Positions 11,341-21,155 of a DNA stretch of 64,000 nucleotides are shown here, one piece after another. The notes beneath the pieces were generated by a model. It was given only the letters and a program-made list of their open reading frames with translations, was not told the origin of the DNA and did no database searches. How positions within the stretch are numbered: position 1 is the stretch's first letter; each line of letters begins with the position of its first letter. The stretch covers positions 16,863,960 through 16,927,959 of the forward strand of contig OX637333.1 in NCBI GenBank assembly GCA_951799405.1. The letters are read 5' to 3'. This stretch comes from Agapetus fuscipes. Its lineage: Eukaryota > Arthropoda > Insecta > Trichoptera > Glossosomatidae. A program made the position numbers and the translations under genes.

Positions 11341-11640
11341 CTAGGGGCGTTGCCCCTGGCTGCTACGCAGCCCAACCCCTTAATATTTGTGAAATGTTTA
11401 TATTGCACATAGTTTTCTCGAGTTAAACTTCGTAGTATTAAAAAAACGTGTAAAATAAAAACACGCAGTTTTTGTAAAAGAACATTTACTTAGATTTGTT
11501 AGGCTTTGATAAAATAAATTTATGAAAATCCGCCATTACAAAAAAATACTGGTAATATCCCGCACTGTAAACGGTTATATACCTTAATATAATAAATACA
11601 TCGATAGTGTATGCAAAAACTAAAATTTTTGACTCAAATG
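11341..11640. repeat. Repeat B (double-hairpin terminus)
   Basis: Begins CTAGGGGCGTTGCCCCTGGC, which holds two consecutive short hairpins (GGGGC...GCCCC and GGCTGC...GCAGCC), and runs to ATACATCGATAGTGTATGC. A close relative is at 15382-15660 and fragments lie at 15700-15850 and 18535-18640. The hairpin and CTAG edge could be a rolling-circle element end, but this is unproven. Confidence 0.6.
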
Positions 11641-11745
11641 AACATAAGTGCAAAAAGAGTTGCACTTTTGTTCATTTGAGTTGGGTGTTTATGTTGTAAG
11701 TCCACATGCAGCATGTGTAAGCGTGAACTTTTACGAGTCTGCTAG
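11641..11745 (+). repeat. T-repeat middle segment
   Basis: GTTCATTTGAGTTGGGTGTT through CCACATGCAGCATGTGTAAG to CGAGTCTGC, followed at once by the 16-bp minisatellite. A nearly identical copy of this stretch lies at 13060-13150. Confidence 0.7.
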
Positions 11746-12440
11746 TGTACTTGTGTTATGTCACTGTGATTTTTGGTTAAAGTGCTGTTCTGTCACTGTG
11801 CTGTTTTGACACTGTGCTGATTTGTCACTGTGCTGTTTTGTCACTGTGCTGTTTTGTTACCGTGTTGTTTTGTCACCGTGTTTTTGTGTCACTGTGCTGT
11901 TCTTTCACTGTGCTTTTTTGTCTCCGTGTTGTTTTGTCACTATGCTGTTTTGTCAACGTGCTGCTTTGTCACTGTGCTGTTTTGTTACTGTGGTGTTATG
12001 TCACCGTGTAGTTTGGTCACTGTACAGATTTGTCACTATGTTGTTTTGCCACCGTCATTTTTTGTCACTGTGCTGTTTTGTCACTGTGCTGTTATGTCAC
12101 TGTGCTGTTTTGTCACCGTGCTTTTCTATCAATGTGCCGTTTTGTCACTGTGCTGTTATATCACTGTGCTGTTTTGTCACCGTGTTGTTGTGTCACTGTG
12201 CTGTTATGTCACTGTGCTGTTTTGTCACCGTGCTATTTTGTCAATGTGCCGTTTTGTCACTGTGCTGTTAGATCACTGTGCTGTTTTATCACCGTGCTGT
12301 TTTGTCACTGTGCTGTTATGTCACTGTGCTCTTTTGTCACCTTCCTGTTTTTTCACTGTTTGTTTTGTCCCCGTGCTTTTTTGTCACTGTGCTGTTTTGT
12401 TACTTTGTTATTTGGTCATGTATCGTTTTGTCACTGTTAT
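11746..12440. repeat. 16-bp minisatellite (TTTTGTCACTGTGCTG), about 43 units
   Basis: Unit TTTTGTCACTGTGCTG with substitutions (GTTA for GTTT, CCGTG for CTGTG). The long Cys-Val-Leu-rich reading frames across it in all three plus-strand frames are a by-product of the low-complexity unit, because 16 is not a multiple of 3. Confidence 0.92.
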
Positions 12441-12504
12441 ATAACTATGTAATATAGCTTTGCAACTTAGATTACAGATTATAAAGAATAGAAATCAAAA
12501 TAAT

Positions 12505-12740
12505 TTCCTTGTCTTATAGGTTGGAATGAGGCTGACCACCCATACTGTAAAAATGGTTCACTTTGCCAACGTCACCCCCGTTTGAGGGAAGATGGGCAAG
12601 AGTTGCAGAGCTTATGTTCATTAGAGATTGTGTTTTTATGTTGTAAGGACACATGCAGCATGTGTAAGCGCGAACTTATAAGTGTGTGCTTGAGGGAATG
12701 CATTTAATATGAATCTCAAATGGTATGTATCTTTGCAACT
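12505..12740 (+). repeat. T repeat, plus
   Basis: Near-complete copy from CTTGTCTTATAGGTTGGAAT to CTTTGCAACTTAGATTATAG. Confidence 0.8.
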
Positions 12741-13223
12741 TAGATTATAGAACTAAACAAAATAATTTCCTTGACTAAAAGGTATGTGGCTGACCACCCA
12801 TACTGTAAGCAATGGTTCACCATGCAAATTTTATCTCTGTTTGAGGAAAAGTCGGCAAGAGTTGCAGGGCTTATCTTCATTTGAGATTAGTTTTTTTAAT
12901 GATAAAAGAAAAACAGCTTTGTTTTCGATTACGTGAGTATTTATTTTTATACCACAACCGGTTTCGCAAACATCCGTTTGCATCGTCAGGTGGATCAATT
13001 AATACATCGATAGTGTATGCAAATACTAAAATTTTTGACTCAAATGAACATAAGTGCAAAAAGAGTTGCACTTAATATGTTCATTTGAGTTGGGTGTTTA
13101 TGTTGTAAGTCCACATGCAGCATGTGTAAGCGTGAACTTTTACGAGTCTGCTAGTGTACTTGTGTTATGTCACTGTGATTTTTGGTTAAAGTGCTGTTCT
13201 GTCACTGTGCAGTATTAATTGAT

Positions 13224-13261
13224 CCACCTGACGATGCAAACGGATGTTTGCGAAACCGGTT
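13224..13261 (+). ncRNA. Hammerhead-like motif (right arm)
   Basis: Order: CCAC (helix I), CTGACGA, one extra T, helix II GCAAAC-GGAT-GTTTGC, GAA, palindromic helix III ACCGGT, then T. The 3' strand of helix I, GTGG, is now displaced beyond the inserted T repeat. The intact mirror copy is on the minus strand at 12952-12994 with its GTGG present. The extra base between CTGACGA and helix II departs from the canonical hammerhead, so activity is uncertain. Confidence 0.5.
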
Positions 13262-13515
13262 CTAATCTAATCTAATCTAAGGTGCAAGGATATGTTACAT
13301 TGGAGATTCACATTACATGCATTCTCACAACCAGACACGTACAAGTTCGCGCTTGCACATGCCTCATGTGAACCTACAACATAAAAACCAAATCTCAAAT
13401 GGACATACACCCTGCAACTCTTGCCGTCCTTCCCTGAGACAGGGGTGACACTGGCAAAGTGAACCATTTTTACAGCATGGGTGGTCAGCCGCATACCAAC
13501 CTATAAGTCAAGGAA
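13262..13515 (-). repeat. T repeat, minus, inserted in fold-back arm
   Basis: Complete copy including the TTAGATTAGATTAG end on the minus strand (CTAATCTAATCTAATCTAAG on the plus strand). It splits the right arm of the fold-back element exactly after the ACCGGT palindrome. Confidence 0.88.
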
Positions 13516-13784
13516 CCAACCTATAAGAAAGGTTGTGGTATAAAAATAAATACTCACGTAATCGAAAACAAAGCTGTTTTTCTTTTATCATTAATGATGA
13601 ACGATTACAAAGTTAATGCCTCTACAATCAATAAAATTAGTTTTTTTATTTTGTAAGTCCACATGGGGCATTTGTGGGCGCGAACTTATACCTGTCTGCT
13701 TGTGGGAATGCATTTAATATGAATCTCAAATGGTATGTATCTCTGCAACTTAGATTATGTAAAGAAATACACAAAATAATTTCG

Positions 13785-14035
13785 TTGACTTATAGGTTGG
13801 TATGAGGCTGACCACCCATACTTAAAAAAATGGTTTACTTTGCAAATTTCACCTTTGTTTCAGGGAAGGTTGGCAATAGTTGCAGGGCTTATGTTCATTT
13901 GGAATGGGTTGTTATGTTGTAAATACACATGCAGCATATGTAAGCGCGAACTTACACATGTCTGCTTGTAAGAATGCATGTAATATGAATCTCAAATGTT
14001 ATATATGTTTGCAACTTAGATTACAGATTGAAATC
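13785..14035 (+). repeat. T repeat, plus
   Basis: Complete copy from GACTTATAGGTTGGTATGAG to TTTGCAACTTAGATTACAG; the adjacent 14020-14350 segment is shared with 48430-48766. Confidence 0.82.
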
Positions 14036-14350
14036 CATCTTTATTTCGTGTTTTTTTTTTTTTAATTTGCTGAAGTAAAAGAAAATGTAAAAAAACTTTC
14101 ACGCTTTGCCGCTAGATGTCAATATAGTTCTATACATTTTCAGTATGAACAAACAGATTTATTTGAAAGAAGTTTTCAGTGAGTTGTAAACACAAACGCG
14201 AAAGCTCGCAGCTTTGCAGCATATATACAAAAATTAATTTGCCATCGATCAGGAATGTTTTTCATCTGCTGTGATGGCATTAATTTTGAAAATTGAAATT
14301 GTAAGCGAATAACGACGGCACGAATAACGACGGCGAAGGGTATTATATAT
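14020..14350 (+). repeat. Repeat C
   Basis: About 330 bases present in inverted orientation at 48430-48766. Shared landmarks are GCCGCTAGATGTCAATATA, TTTGCAGCATATATACAAAA-like and CATCTGCTGTGATGGCATTAA. Both copies abut the 3' end of a T repeat, so the two may have moved as one unit. Confidence 0.65.
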
Positions 14351-15270
14351 ATAGATATATACATAAATAATAATATATACATGGACATAACCAAATATTT
14401 TATTTTTCTCGGCAGGATGATTATATAGGCCTCTGGCCTGTGTGACAAGGGTTCTTTACGATCAATAACAAATTTTTGTTTCACTTTCTATGGTAAACAA
14501 GCCCAACCGGCTGACATTTTTTTTTGTGAAAGTTTTTAATTTTTACGACTTCTTAGCTCAAAAACATTTCTTTGTATAATTTATAATTTAGTGGTTCAAA
14601 TTAATAATGTATAAAAAAAACTTTAAAGAAAAATGAAAAGTTCAAATTAACTCGGCTTACTATTCTTGAACCTTACGATCGCAACAAAGCCCTCAAAATG
14701 GTCCTCAATCAAAGAAACTTAAAAAGTGGTTCTTGGTCGAAAAACATACCGAAGAGGTCCCTGTTTAAAAACAGGTTTGGGACCATTTGTGCTGAGGTAA
14801 GCTTTATTGTATTTATAAATGACGAATACTGAAGTCATTCAGACAAAGGCTTATTTAGATCTGATCATAAGAGTTAATTTCATACAAAAACCAATCCATG
14901 TTTTGTTGATTTTATTTTGGGTATTTTATTATGCGGAGAGCGAGGAATTTTGGCGATGCACGGGCCTCCGTTTAAAAATGTACAGTGCTCTCAAAATTCA
15001 CCGTTTGAGCTGTTTTTTAAAGAAATGTATAGGGCTTCATACAAAGATTTTGGGCATTGCCACAAAATGCACTGCGATATAATATCTATATTTGAAAACC
15101 TACCAACTTGGAGTATTTTCATGTTCGCGGAGCTGTATAATATGTAAAATCATTATGAATGTATAATAGGACTTGACACAAACGGAATTTTATGCAGAAC
15201 AAATTTGTAAGTATTGGATCGTGGCATTATTACTGGGGGTGCAATGCAGCGATGCACCTTACCTGGAGCC
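14351..15270. other. No gene recognised
   Basis: AT-rich. An open stretch without a start codon spans about 14640-14828 (plus strand, containing EPYDRNKALKMVLNQRNLKS) and another open frame spans 14917-15147 (CHKMHCDIISIFENLPTW). GTAAGC near 14798 could be a splice donor. I recognise no family for either. Confidence 0.3.
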
Positions 15271-15274
15271 GTCA

Positions 15275-15375
15275 CTGGGGGTGACATTGGCAAAGTGAAC
15301 CATTTTTTACAGTATGGGTGGTCAGCCGCATACCAACCTATCAGTCAAGGAATACAAGCAGTTAATACATTCAAA
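15275..15375 (-). repeat. T repeat, minus, 5' part only
   Basis: GGTGACATTGGCAAAGTGAA through ACCAACCTATCAGTCAAGG; bounded by repeat B. Confidence 0.75.
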
Positions 15376-15381
15376 TATACT

Positions 15382-15850
15382 AGGGGCTACGCCCCTGGCT
15401 GCTACGCAGCCCAACCCCTTAATGTTTGGTGAATGTGTATATTGCGCATAGTTTACTCACGTTAAAATTCGTAATATTAAAAAACATGTAAAAATATGCA
15501 GTTTTTGTAAAAGAAAATTTTAATTTTGTAGGCTTTGATAAAATAAAATATATGGAAGACCACCATTCAAAAATTAAAAGACAGGGATTATCCCGCACTG
15601 TAAACGGTTGTACATTAATGTAATAGATACAACAATAGTCTATGCAAATCTTGATTTAATATCAATCTTTCTATATTCTCATTTGGCCACCCTATGATCT
15701 GTCATTCATCAGGATTATCATGCACCGTAAATGGTTATAGATTTTATCAGAATAAGTAAATCGACACTGTTAGAAAATATCGATTCGATATAGGTGTAGG
15801 CACATCGATATATGAATACCATTAAAAATATATCGGAAATCTGATAGATT
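15382..15850. repeat. Repeat B, second copy plus fragment
   Basis: CTAGGGGCTACGCCCCTGGC at the left edge, the shared TATCCCGCACTGTAAACGGTT phrase near 15590, and a second fragment with CACCGTAAATGGTTATAGAT and an ATCGA-rich end near 15725-15830. Confidence 0.6.
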
Positions 15851-17465
15851 GGTATGAAACTAAACCCCATGCTGTATACATCTAGTTCACTTTTGCCTAT
15901 GCCACCCTGGCTTCCGGGAAGGGCGTAGGGCGGTTCGTGTGAGGTTTGTTTTTTGTGCACATGCAGCAAGTGTAAGCACGATCGTGCTTGCTTGTAGGAA
16001 TGCATGTAACATGAATCTTAAATGTACAATACCTTTGCAACTTAGATTATATAGAATTAAACAATACAATTTGCGTTGAATCATATGTTGGCATGAGGCT
16101 GACCACCCTGTAAACAATGATTCACTTTGCAAGTTTCACCCCTGTGTCAGGGAAGGTTGCCAAGAGTTGCAGGTCTTATGTTCATTAAAGATTGGGTTTC
16201 TATGTTGTTAGTCCACATGTAGCATTTGCAGGCGTGAACTTATAGGTACGGGTTTGCTTGTGGAAATGCATTTAATATGAATCTCAAATATAAAGTATTT
16301 TTGCAACTTGGATTATAGATTTTATAGAAATAAACAAAATAATTTCCTTGATTTCAAGGTTGTCATGAGGCTGACCACCCATACTGTAAAAAAATGGTTC
16401 ACCTGGCAAATTTCACCCATTTCAGGAAAGTCGGCAAGAGTTGCAGGGCTTATGTTCATTTGAGATTGGGTTTCTATGTTTTTAGTGCACATGTAGCATG
16501 TGTAAGCGCAAACTTCTACGTTTCTGCTTGTGGGAATCTAATCTACTTCAACTAATCTAAGTTTCAAAGATATGTTACATTGGAGATTCACATTACATGC
16601 ATTCCCACAACCAGACATGTACAAATTCGCGCTTGCACATGCCTCAAGTGAACCTACAATATAAAAACCGAATCTCAAATGGACATACACCCTGCAACTC
16701 TTGCCGTCCTTCCCTGAAACAGGGGTGACATGGGCAAAGTGAACCATTTTTAAGCATAGGTGGTCAGCCGCATACCAATCTATAAGTCAAGGAACATACA
16801 CGACAAATTACATTTTATAAATAATTTCCTTGATTTATTGGTTGGTATGAGGCTGACCATCCATACTGAAAAAATGGTTTTATTTGCAAATTTAGCCCCT
16901 GTTTCAGGAAGGTCGGCAAGAGTTGCAAGGCTTATGTTCATATGAAATTGGTGTTCTATATTGTAAGTCCGCATGCAGCGTGTTTAAGCGCGAACTTAAG
17001 ATTGTATGCTTGTGGGAATGCATTTAATATGAATCTCAAATGTACAATACCTTTGCAACTTAGATTATATAGAATTAAACAATACAATTTTCGTTGAATT
17101 ATATGTTGGCATGAGGCTGACCCCCCTGTTAACAATGATTCACTTTGCAAATTTCACCCCTTTGTCAGGGAAGGTCGGCAAGAGTTGCAGGTCTTATGAT
17201 CATTAAAGATTAGGTTTCTATGTTGTTAGTCCACATCTAGCATTTGCAGGCGTGAACTTATAGGAACGGGTCTGCTTGTGGGAATGCATTTAATATGATT
17301 CTCAAATGTAATATATCTTTGCAACTTAAATTATATAGACCTAAACTAAATAATTCCTTGACTTATAGGTTAGTATGCGGCTGACCACCCATACTGTAAA
17401 AAATGGTTCACTTTGCAAATTTCACCTATTTTTGAGGGAAGTTTGGCAAGAGTTGCAGGGCTTTA
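15851..17465 (+). repeat. T-repeat cluster (six plus copies, one minus)
   Basis: Plus-strand copies begin near 15851, 16083, 16345, 16826, 17095 and 17355, spaced about 230-280 bases, with a reverse copy at 16553-16803. Several share the same variants (TAATATGAATCTCAAAT then ACCTTTGCAACTTAGATTAT), which suggests tandem or segmental duplication as well as separate insertion. Confidence 0.8.
16553..16803 (-). repeat. T repeat, minus, in cluster
   Basis: Complete minus copy with CAACTAATCTAAGTTTCAAAG at its 3' edge and ATCTATAAGTCAAGGAACAT at its 5' edge. Confidence 0.85.
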
Positions 17466-17489
17466 ATTTGATATTATGTTCTAAGTAAG

Positions 17490-17700
17490 AACTTGGCGGT
17501 TTCATGACTCATTCCTTTGCCAAACTGCCCGTTTATGGAATGGTCTACCAGTATCTGTGTTCCCTTCCCAATTTAATCCGGTTTTATTCAAAACCAACAT
17601 CAATCACCACTTCCATGCAGCGCCTTACGACAGAACCAAGAACTCAAGCAACACCTCTGCGGCACCCTTCCAGGGTGACATAGACTACCAAGACTTTTAA
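17490..17700 (+). pseudogene. LINE C-terminal fragment (different family)
   Basis: A short open frame reads FLCQTARLWNGLPVSVFPSQ then FNPVLFKTNINHHFH and ends at TAA near 17700. The pattern 'R-T-A-x-L-W-N-x-L-P-x-S-x-F' followed by 'F-K-x-x-x-x' is typical of the very C-terminus of many arthropod LINE reverse transcriptases. It is unrelated to LINE A or B. Confidence 0.6.
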
Positions 17701-17734
17701 GAATTGGGGAGCCTCCCGCACAGGATTCCTTAAA

Positions 17735-17830
17735 AAAAGTCATCATGGGGCATGTGTACACGCAAACTTATACCTGTCTACTTGTGGGACTGCATTTAAT
17801 ATGAATATCAAATGTAATGTATTGTGCAAC
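17735..17830 (+). repeat. T-repeat 3' part
   Basis: CATGGGGCATGTGTACACGC through TGTGCAACATAGATAATAG. Confidence 0.6.
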
Positions 17831-18104
17831 ATAGATAATAGATTATATAGGTATTAGGTATATCTCTAAATCTCTTTAAAAGCTTATTCGTATTTGAAAA
17901 TATTTAATGAGAAAAAGTACTTACTGACAATTTTGTTGAAAAATTATGTATAAAATCTTTTTCTGCCATGATCTGTATTTCTAAAAACTGGTTTGCGTCC
18001 CCGCTCGGATTTTTAAATATTTATTAGAGGACGCAAAATAGATTGATGAATTGCATTCCTTTCAAATTTATTAAAAAAAAGGGACAAAGAAAAAACCAAA
18101 ACAA
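17831..18104. other. No feature recognised
   Basis: AT-rich DNA between a T-repeat fragment and a tRNA-like sequence. Confidence 0.4.
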
Positions 18105-18178
18105 ACATGTCATCCCCAGGCCCGAACCCGGGTCCTTCTGCATCCAAGACGCAGACGTTACCGCTAGGCCACGCCGCC
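18105..18178 (-). repeat. tRNA-like sequence (SINE head or tRNA relic)
   Basis: Minus strand shows an A-box-like GTGGCCTAGCGGTAACG and a B-box-like GGGTTCGGGCC with an anticodon-type hairpin CTGCG-TCTTGGA-TGCAG. The acceptor stem does not pair and the base before the anticodon is C instead of T, so a working tRNA is unlikely. Confidence 0.5.
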
Positions 18179-18235
18179 TTTCCAAAGGGGTGAGAAAATT
18201 GTCTTACATATTCAAAACGTTTTTCCCGCGCTCGC

Positions 18236-18490
18236 TTGACTTATAGGTTGTTATGCGGCTGACCACCCATAATATAAAAATTGGTTCACTTTGCCAATGT
18301 CACCCCTGTTTCAGGGAAGGACGGCAAGAGTTGCAAGGCTTATGTTCATTTGAGATTGGGTTTTTATATTATAGGTCCACATGCGGCATGTGTTAGCGCG
18401 AAATTATACATATCTGCTTGTGGGAATGCATTTAGTATAAATCTTAAATGATATATATCTTTGCAGCTTAGATTAGATTAGATTAGATTA
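18236..18490 (+). repeat. T repeat, plus
   Basis: Complete copy ending GATTAGATTAGATTAGATTAG. Confidence 0.88.
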
Positions 18491-18534
18491 GCATCAGAAC
18501 ATACGATACGGCTTTTCCAACACATAGCACTATT

Positions 18535-18775
18535 AATTTTTCACAATATCGTGCAATGTAAATGGTTATAGATTTACATAATGTATACATCGACAGTGTT
18601 TGAAAATATCGATTTAAAAATATATCGGAAATCGGAAATACTATGTTTGTGTGAGGTTGGTTTTTAGTGCACATACAGCATGTGTAAGCGCGACTGTACA
18701 CGTGTCTGCTTGTGGGAATGCGTGTAATAAGAATCCTAAATGTACCTACTATATCTTTGCAACTTATTTCAGATT
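18535..18775 (+). repeat. Repeat B fragment plus T-repeat 3' part
   Basis: GTGCAATGTAAATGGTTATA and an ATCGACAGTGTTTGAAAATA phrase (repeat B), then a T-repeat tail from CACATACAGCATGTGTAAGC to ATATCTTTGCAACTTA. Confidence 0.55.
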
Positions 18776-18869
18776 CTTATGTTGTAAGTTCACATGCGTT
18801 AAATTTCATGAACGTGTATTCATCAGTTTTTTTTTGTCAAAAATTATATTTGTTATTAATTGAGTTAAT

Positions 18870-19025
18870 GTTTAGCGCCTCTATGTTATAATTTATGTAA
18901 ATAGTCTGGTATGTAAAAAATATTTGTTTGAAAATGGGATAGCGCCTCTATGTTATAATTTATGTACATAGTCTGGTATGTAAAAAGTATTTGTTTGAAA
19001 ATGGGATAGCGCCTCTATATTATTA
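18870..19025. repeat. 75-bp tandem duplication
   Basis: Two almost identical units beginning TAGCGCCTCTATGTTATAAT and a third partial unit at the right edge. Confidence 0.85.
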
Positions 19026-19091
19026 TACTTTAAATATGTAACATAATATGAGATTTGCATCCTTTATATACATGTTATTTTCTAGCTTTCT

Positions 19092-19185
19092 CGAGCAGGC
19101 GGCGTAGCGTAATTGGCTACGCAACCGGTTCTCGCGCCTCATCGGCCGGGGAGACCCTGGTTCGATTCTCGCGAGGAGACATTTT
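19092..19185 (+). repeat. tRNA-like sequence (probable SINE head)
   Basis: GGCGGCGTAGCGTAATTGGC resembles a tRNA 5' part with an A box, and CCTGGTTCGATTCTCGCGAG contains a B box. The spacing of about 50 bases fits a tRNA-derived promoter. No matching acceptor stem. Confidence 0.45.
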
Positions 19186-19655
19186 GAATGTTTAAAATTT
19201 GAAAGTCCAAGCGATTGACGACCAAGTAGGACATTATAATAAAGGATAAAACAAATAAACTCTAAACAATTAAACAGTAAATAAATTGCACAGAATCTGC
19301 ACTCGACTTTCTTGCATAAATTAACCCACTGTATGACGTATGTAAAGCTAGAATCATCTACCAGCTTATGCAGTTTCAATGACAATATAATATATCGATA
19401 ATAGATCAATTTTATTCCACCACGGTGTGTACCTTGAAATGAATCTGACTTCCGCACTTAAATCCGGAAGAAATAAAGAGATCCATGGTCAGATCCCACT
19501 GAAATGCACCTGACCCATGGAAAAACTCCCTTCGAAAAAGGAACAATCCTTCTTCACAGTTCAACTAGAGTGAACCGGTCAATTCACTCTTAGGTGAAAA
19601 TTGTAAGATTATGGCCAATAATCTTGATGTATTTGTGTGATCGCCTATTTAGTGG
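19186..19655. other. No gene recognised
   Basis: May be the body of the SINE that starts at 19092, but no second copy is present in the window to define it. Confidence 0.3.
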
Positions 19656-19659
19656 TTTT

Positions 19660-20690
19660 GACTAGAGATGCAACGAATATTCGGCAACTATTCGGTATTC
19701 GGCCTATTCGGCCACTTTATTCGGTATTCGGTCTAATAGTGACCAGTATTCAGCCGAATACCTAATACCAAAAATTATTAAAATAAAAACGCAATTTCAG
19801 TCAAAAAGCATTTATTTGGAAAGTTAGTTAAGTAGTTTTAATATTTAAAATGAATTAGAGGCAGATTGTGATGAATAAATAGCAGTTCCTCTGCGTTAGC
19901 TGGTAAAAGCCGATTCCGTTTTTCTTCATACACAAGACCTGCCTCTGAAAATAGTCTCTCACTGTACACACTACTGCAAGGTGACGACATATACATTTTA
20001 ACAAATTTTGTTAGCTTGGGATACTGTTTGGCGTTTGCAGACCACCACTTGTAAGGGTCTGCCCACTGCCCTACGATCGATACGAGCGCATTTCAAATAA
20101 AAGTCAATCTCGCCAGCGATATCACTTTTTTCCATCCCCTCAGTTGCCATATTGGCTGTAGCAACTTCATTGAGGCATTCCCAGAAATTGCCATAGATTT
20201 CTTCTAGCGTAGTTGCACTTGCATTCTGATCAGTGTTACGTCTCTTACTAGGTGGCGCAAAATCATCATCGCTTTCGCAACTACTAGACTCATCACAAAC
20301 TTGCTTGAAATTATCCAAAATATTTTTTTGTCTTGCTCTCTCTGTCTGAACAGTTCCCAAGAAACAAGATTTGAACCTCGGGTCAAGAAAAGTGGCGACC
20401 AAGTACTTGTCGGTATCTTCAAAGTCAAACCACTTTTTAAGCTCAGTTCTCAGTGTCAATCTCATTGTCAATAAATCTGTTGTCTTTGCTGTAGTTTCTT
20501 CCTTTTCCAGGTATTTCAACAATATTGCAACATGTGGTATCACTTCAGAGACGCAAGACAGACCAGAACTGGTTATTTTCGTTATCTCTTTGAACGGTTT
20601 CAGAAGTCTAATGCATTGTTCCATCAGCTCCCACTGCGATGGTGACAAATTGGTCAATATATCGTGATCTGTTATCGTGATATATCGGAA
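19660..20690 (-). pseudogene. hAT transposase relic (3' half)
   Basis: Minus-strand frame 20657-19998 reads SQWELMEQCIRLLKPF, TDKYLVATFLDPRFK and a Ser/Asp-rich segment, typical of ZBED/hAT transposases. After a frameshift near 20040-20060 the dimerisation domain continues to about 19846 with PYKWWSANAKQYP, SSVYSERLFSEAGL and LLFIHHNLPL. The left edge (near 19669, AGAGATGCAACGAATATTCG) looks like a hAT terminal inverted repeat, followed by many ATTCGG repeats. The catalytic N-terminal half and other end are missing; a LINE-A truncation begins at about 20700. Confidence 0.82.
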
Positions 20691-20699
20691 TATATCGTG

Positions 20700-21154
20700 A
20701 TCTGTATGTATGAAGAAAATTATGACTCTGGAGGAAATGAAAGAAGTATGTAAGGACAGAAAGAAATGGCGGTTGATCTGTAATGTTGGCGGCTAGGGTT
20801 TATTAAATTGGAATTTGTTTTTATTTGTAAATGGATATTTTGTATTTGGATATTATTATTTAGTGATGTATAAAATGTAATTTGTCGTGTGTGTGTTCCT
20901 TGACTTATAGGTTGGTATGCGGCTGACCACCCATGCTGTAAAAATGGTTCACTTTGCCAATGTCACCCCTGTCTCAGGGAAGGACGGCAAGAGTTGCAGG
21001 GTGTATGTCCATTTGAGATTTGGTTTTTTATGTTGTAGGTTCACATGAGGCATGTGCAAGCGCGAACTTGTACGTGTCTGGTTGTGAGAATGCATGTAAT
21101 ATGAATCTCCAATGTAACATATCTTTGCAACTTAGATTAGATTAGATTAGATGT
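20700..21154 (+). mobile_element. 5'-truncated LINE A
   Basis: Starts within the last codons of the LINE-A ORF (MTLEEMKEVCKDRKKWRLIC), then the 3' UTR and a complete T repeat (about 20893-21154) ending TTAGATTAGATTAGA. The Penelope-like ORF starts immediately after. Confidence 0.88.
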
Positions 21155-21155
21155 T

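Larger units (their letters stand above)
12898..13635 (+). mobile_element. Fold-back retroelement with hammerhead-like arms
   Basis: Inverted arms of about 105 bases (12898-13005 and 13212-13592), the right arm being interrupted by a T repeat at 13262-13515. A 43-base unique tail (13593-13635) precedes the downstream copy of the 12-base target duplication ATTAGTTTTTTT (12886-12897 and 13636-13647). Each arm carries a hammerhead-like core, described at 13224. The loop (13003-13211) is a near-perfect copy of 11597-11805. The architecture matches the insertions at 49454, 58757 and 62409. Confidence 0.75.
12768..13760 (+). repeat. T repeat split by a fold-back insertion
   Basis: The first half is 12768-12897 (ending GAGATTAGTTTTTTT) and the second half is 13636-13760 (resuming ATTAGTTTTTTTATTTTGTA). 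The 12-base sequence ATTAGTTTTTTT is duplicated at the junctions, marking the insertion of the 12898-13635 element. Confidence 0.85.

Noticed and set aside
11814..12452. Long Cys/Val/Leu-rich ORFs in three frames
   Set aside because: They follow from the 16-bp minisatellite unit, which lacks stop codons; no homology or start context.
18105..18178. Functional tRNA gene
   Set aside because: Acceptor stem unpaired and anticodon loop irregular; better explained as SINE or relic. The same holds for 19092 and 58510.
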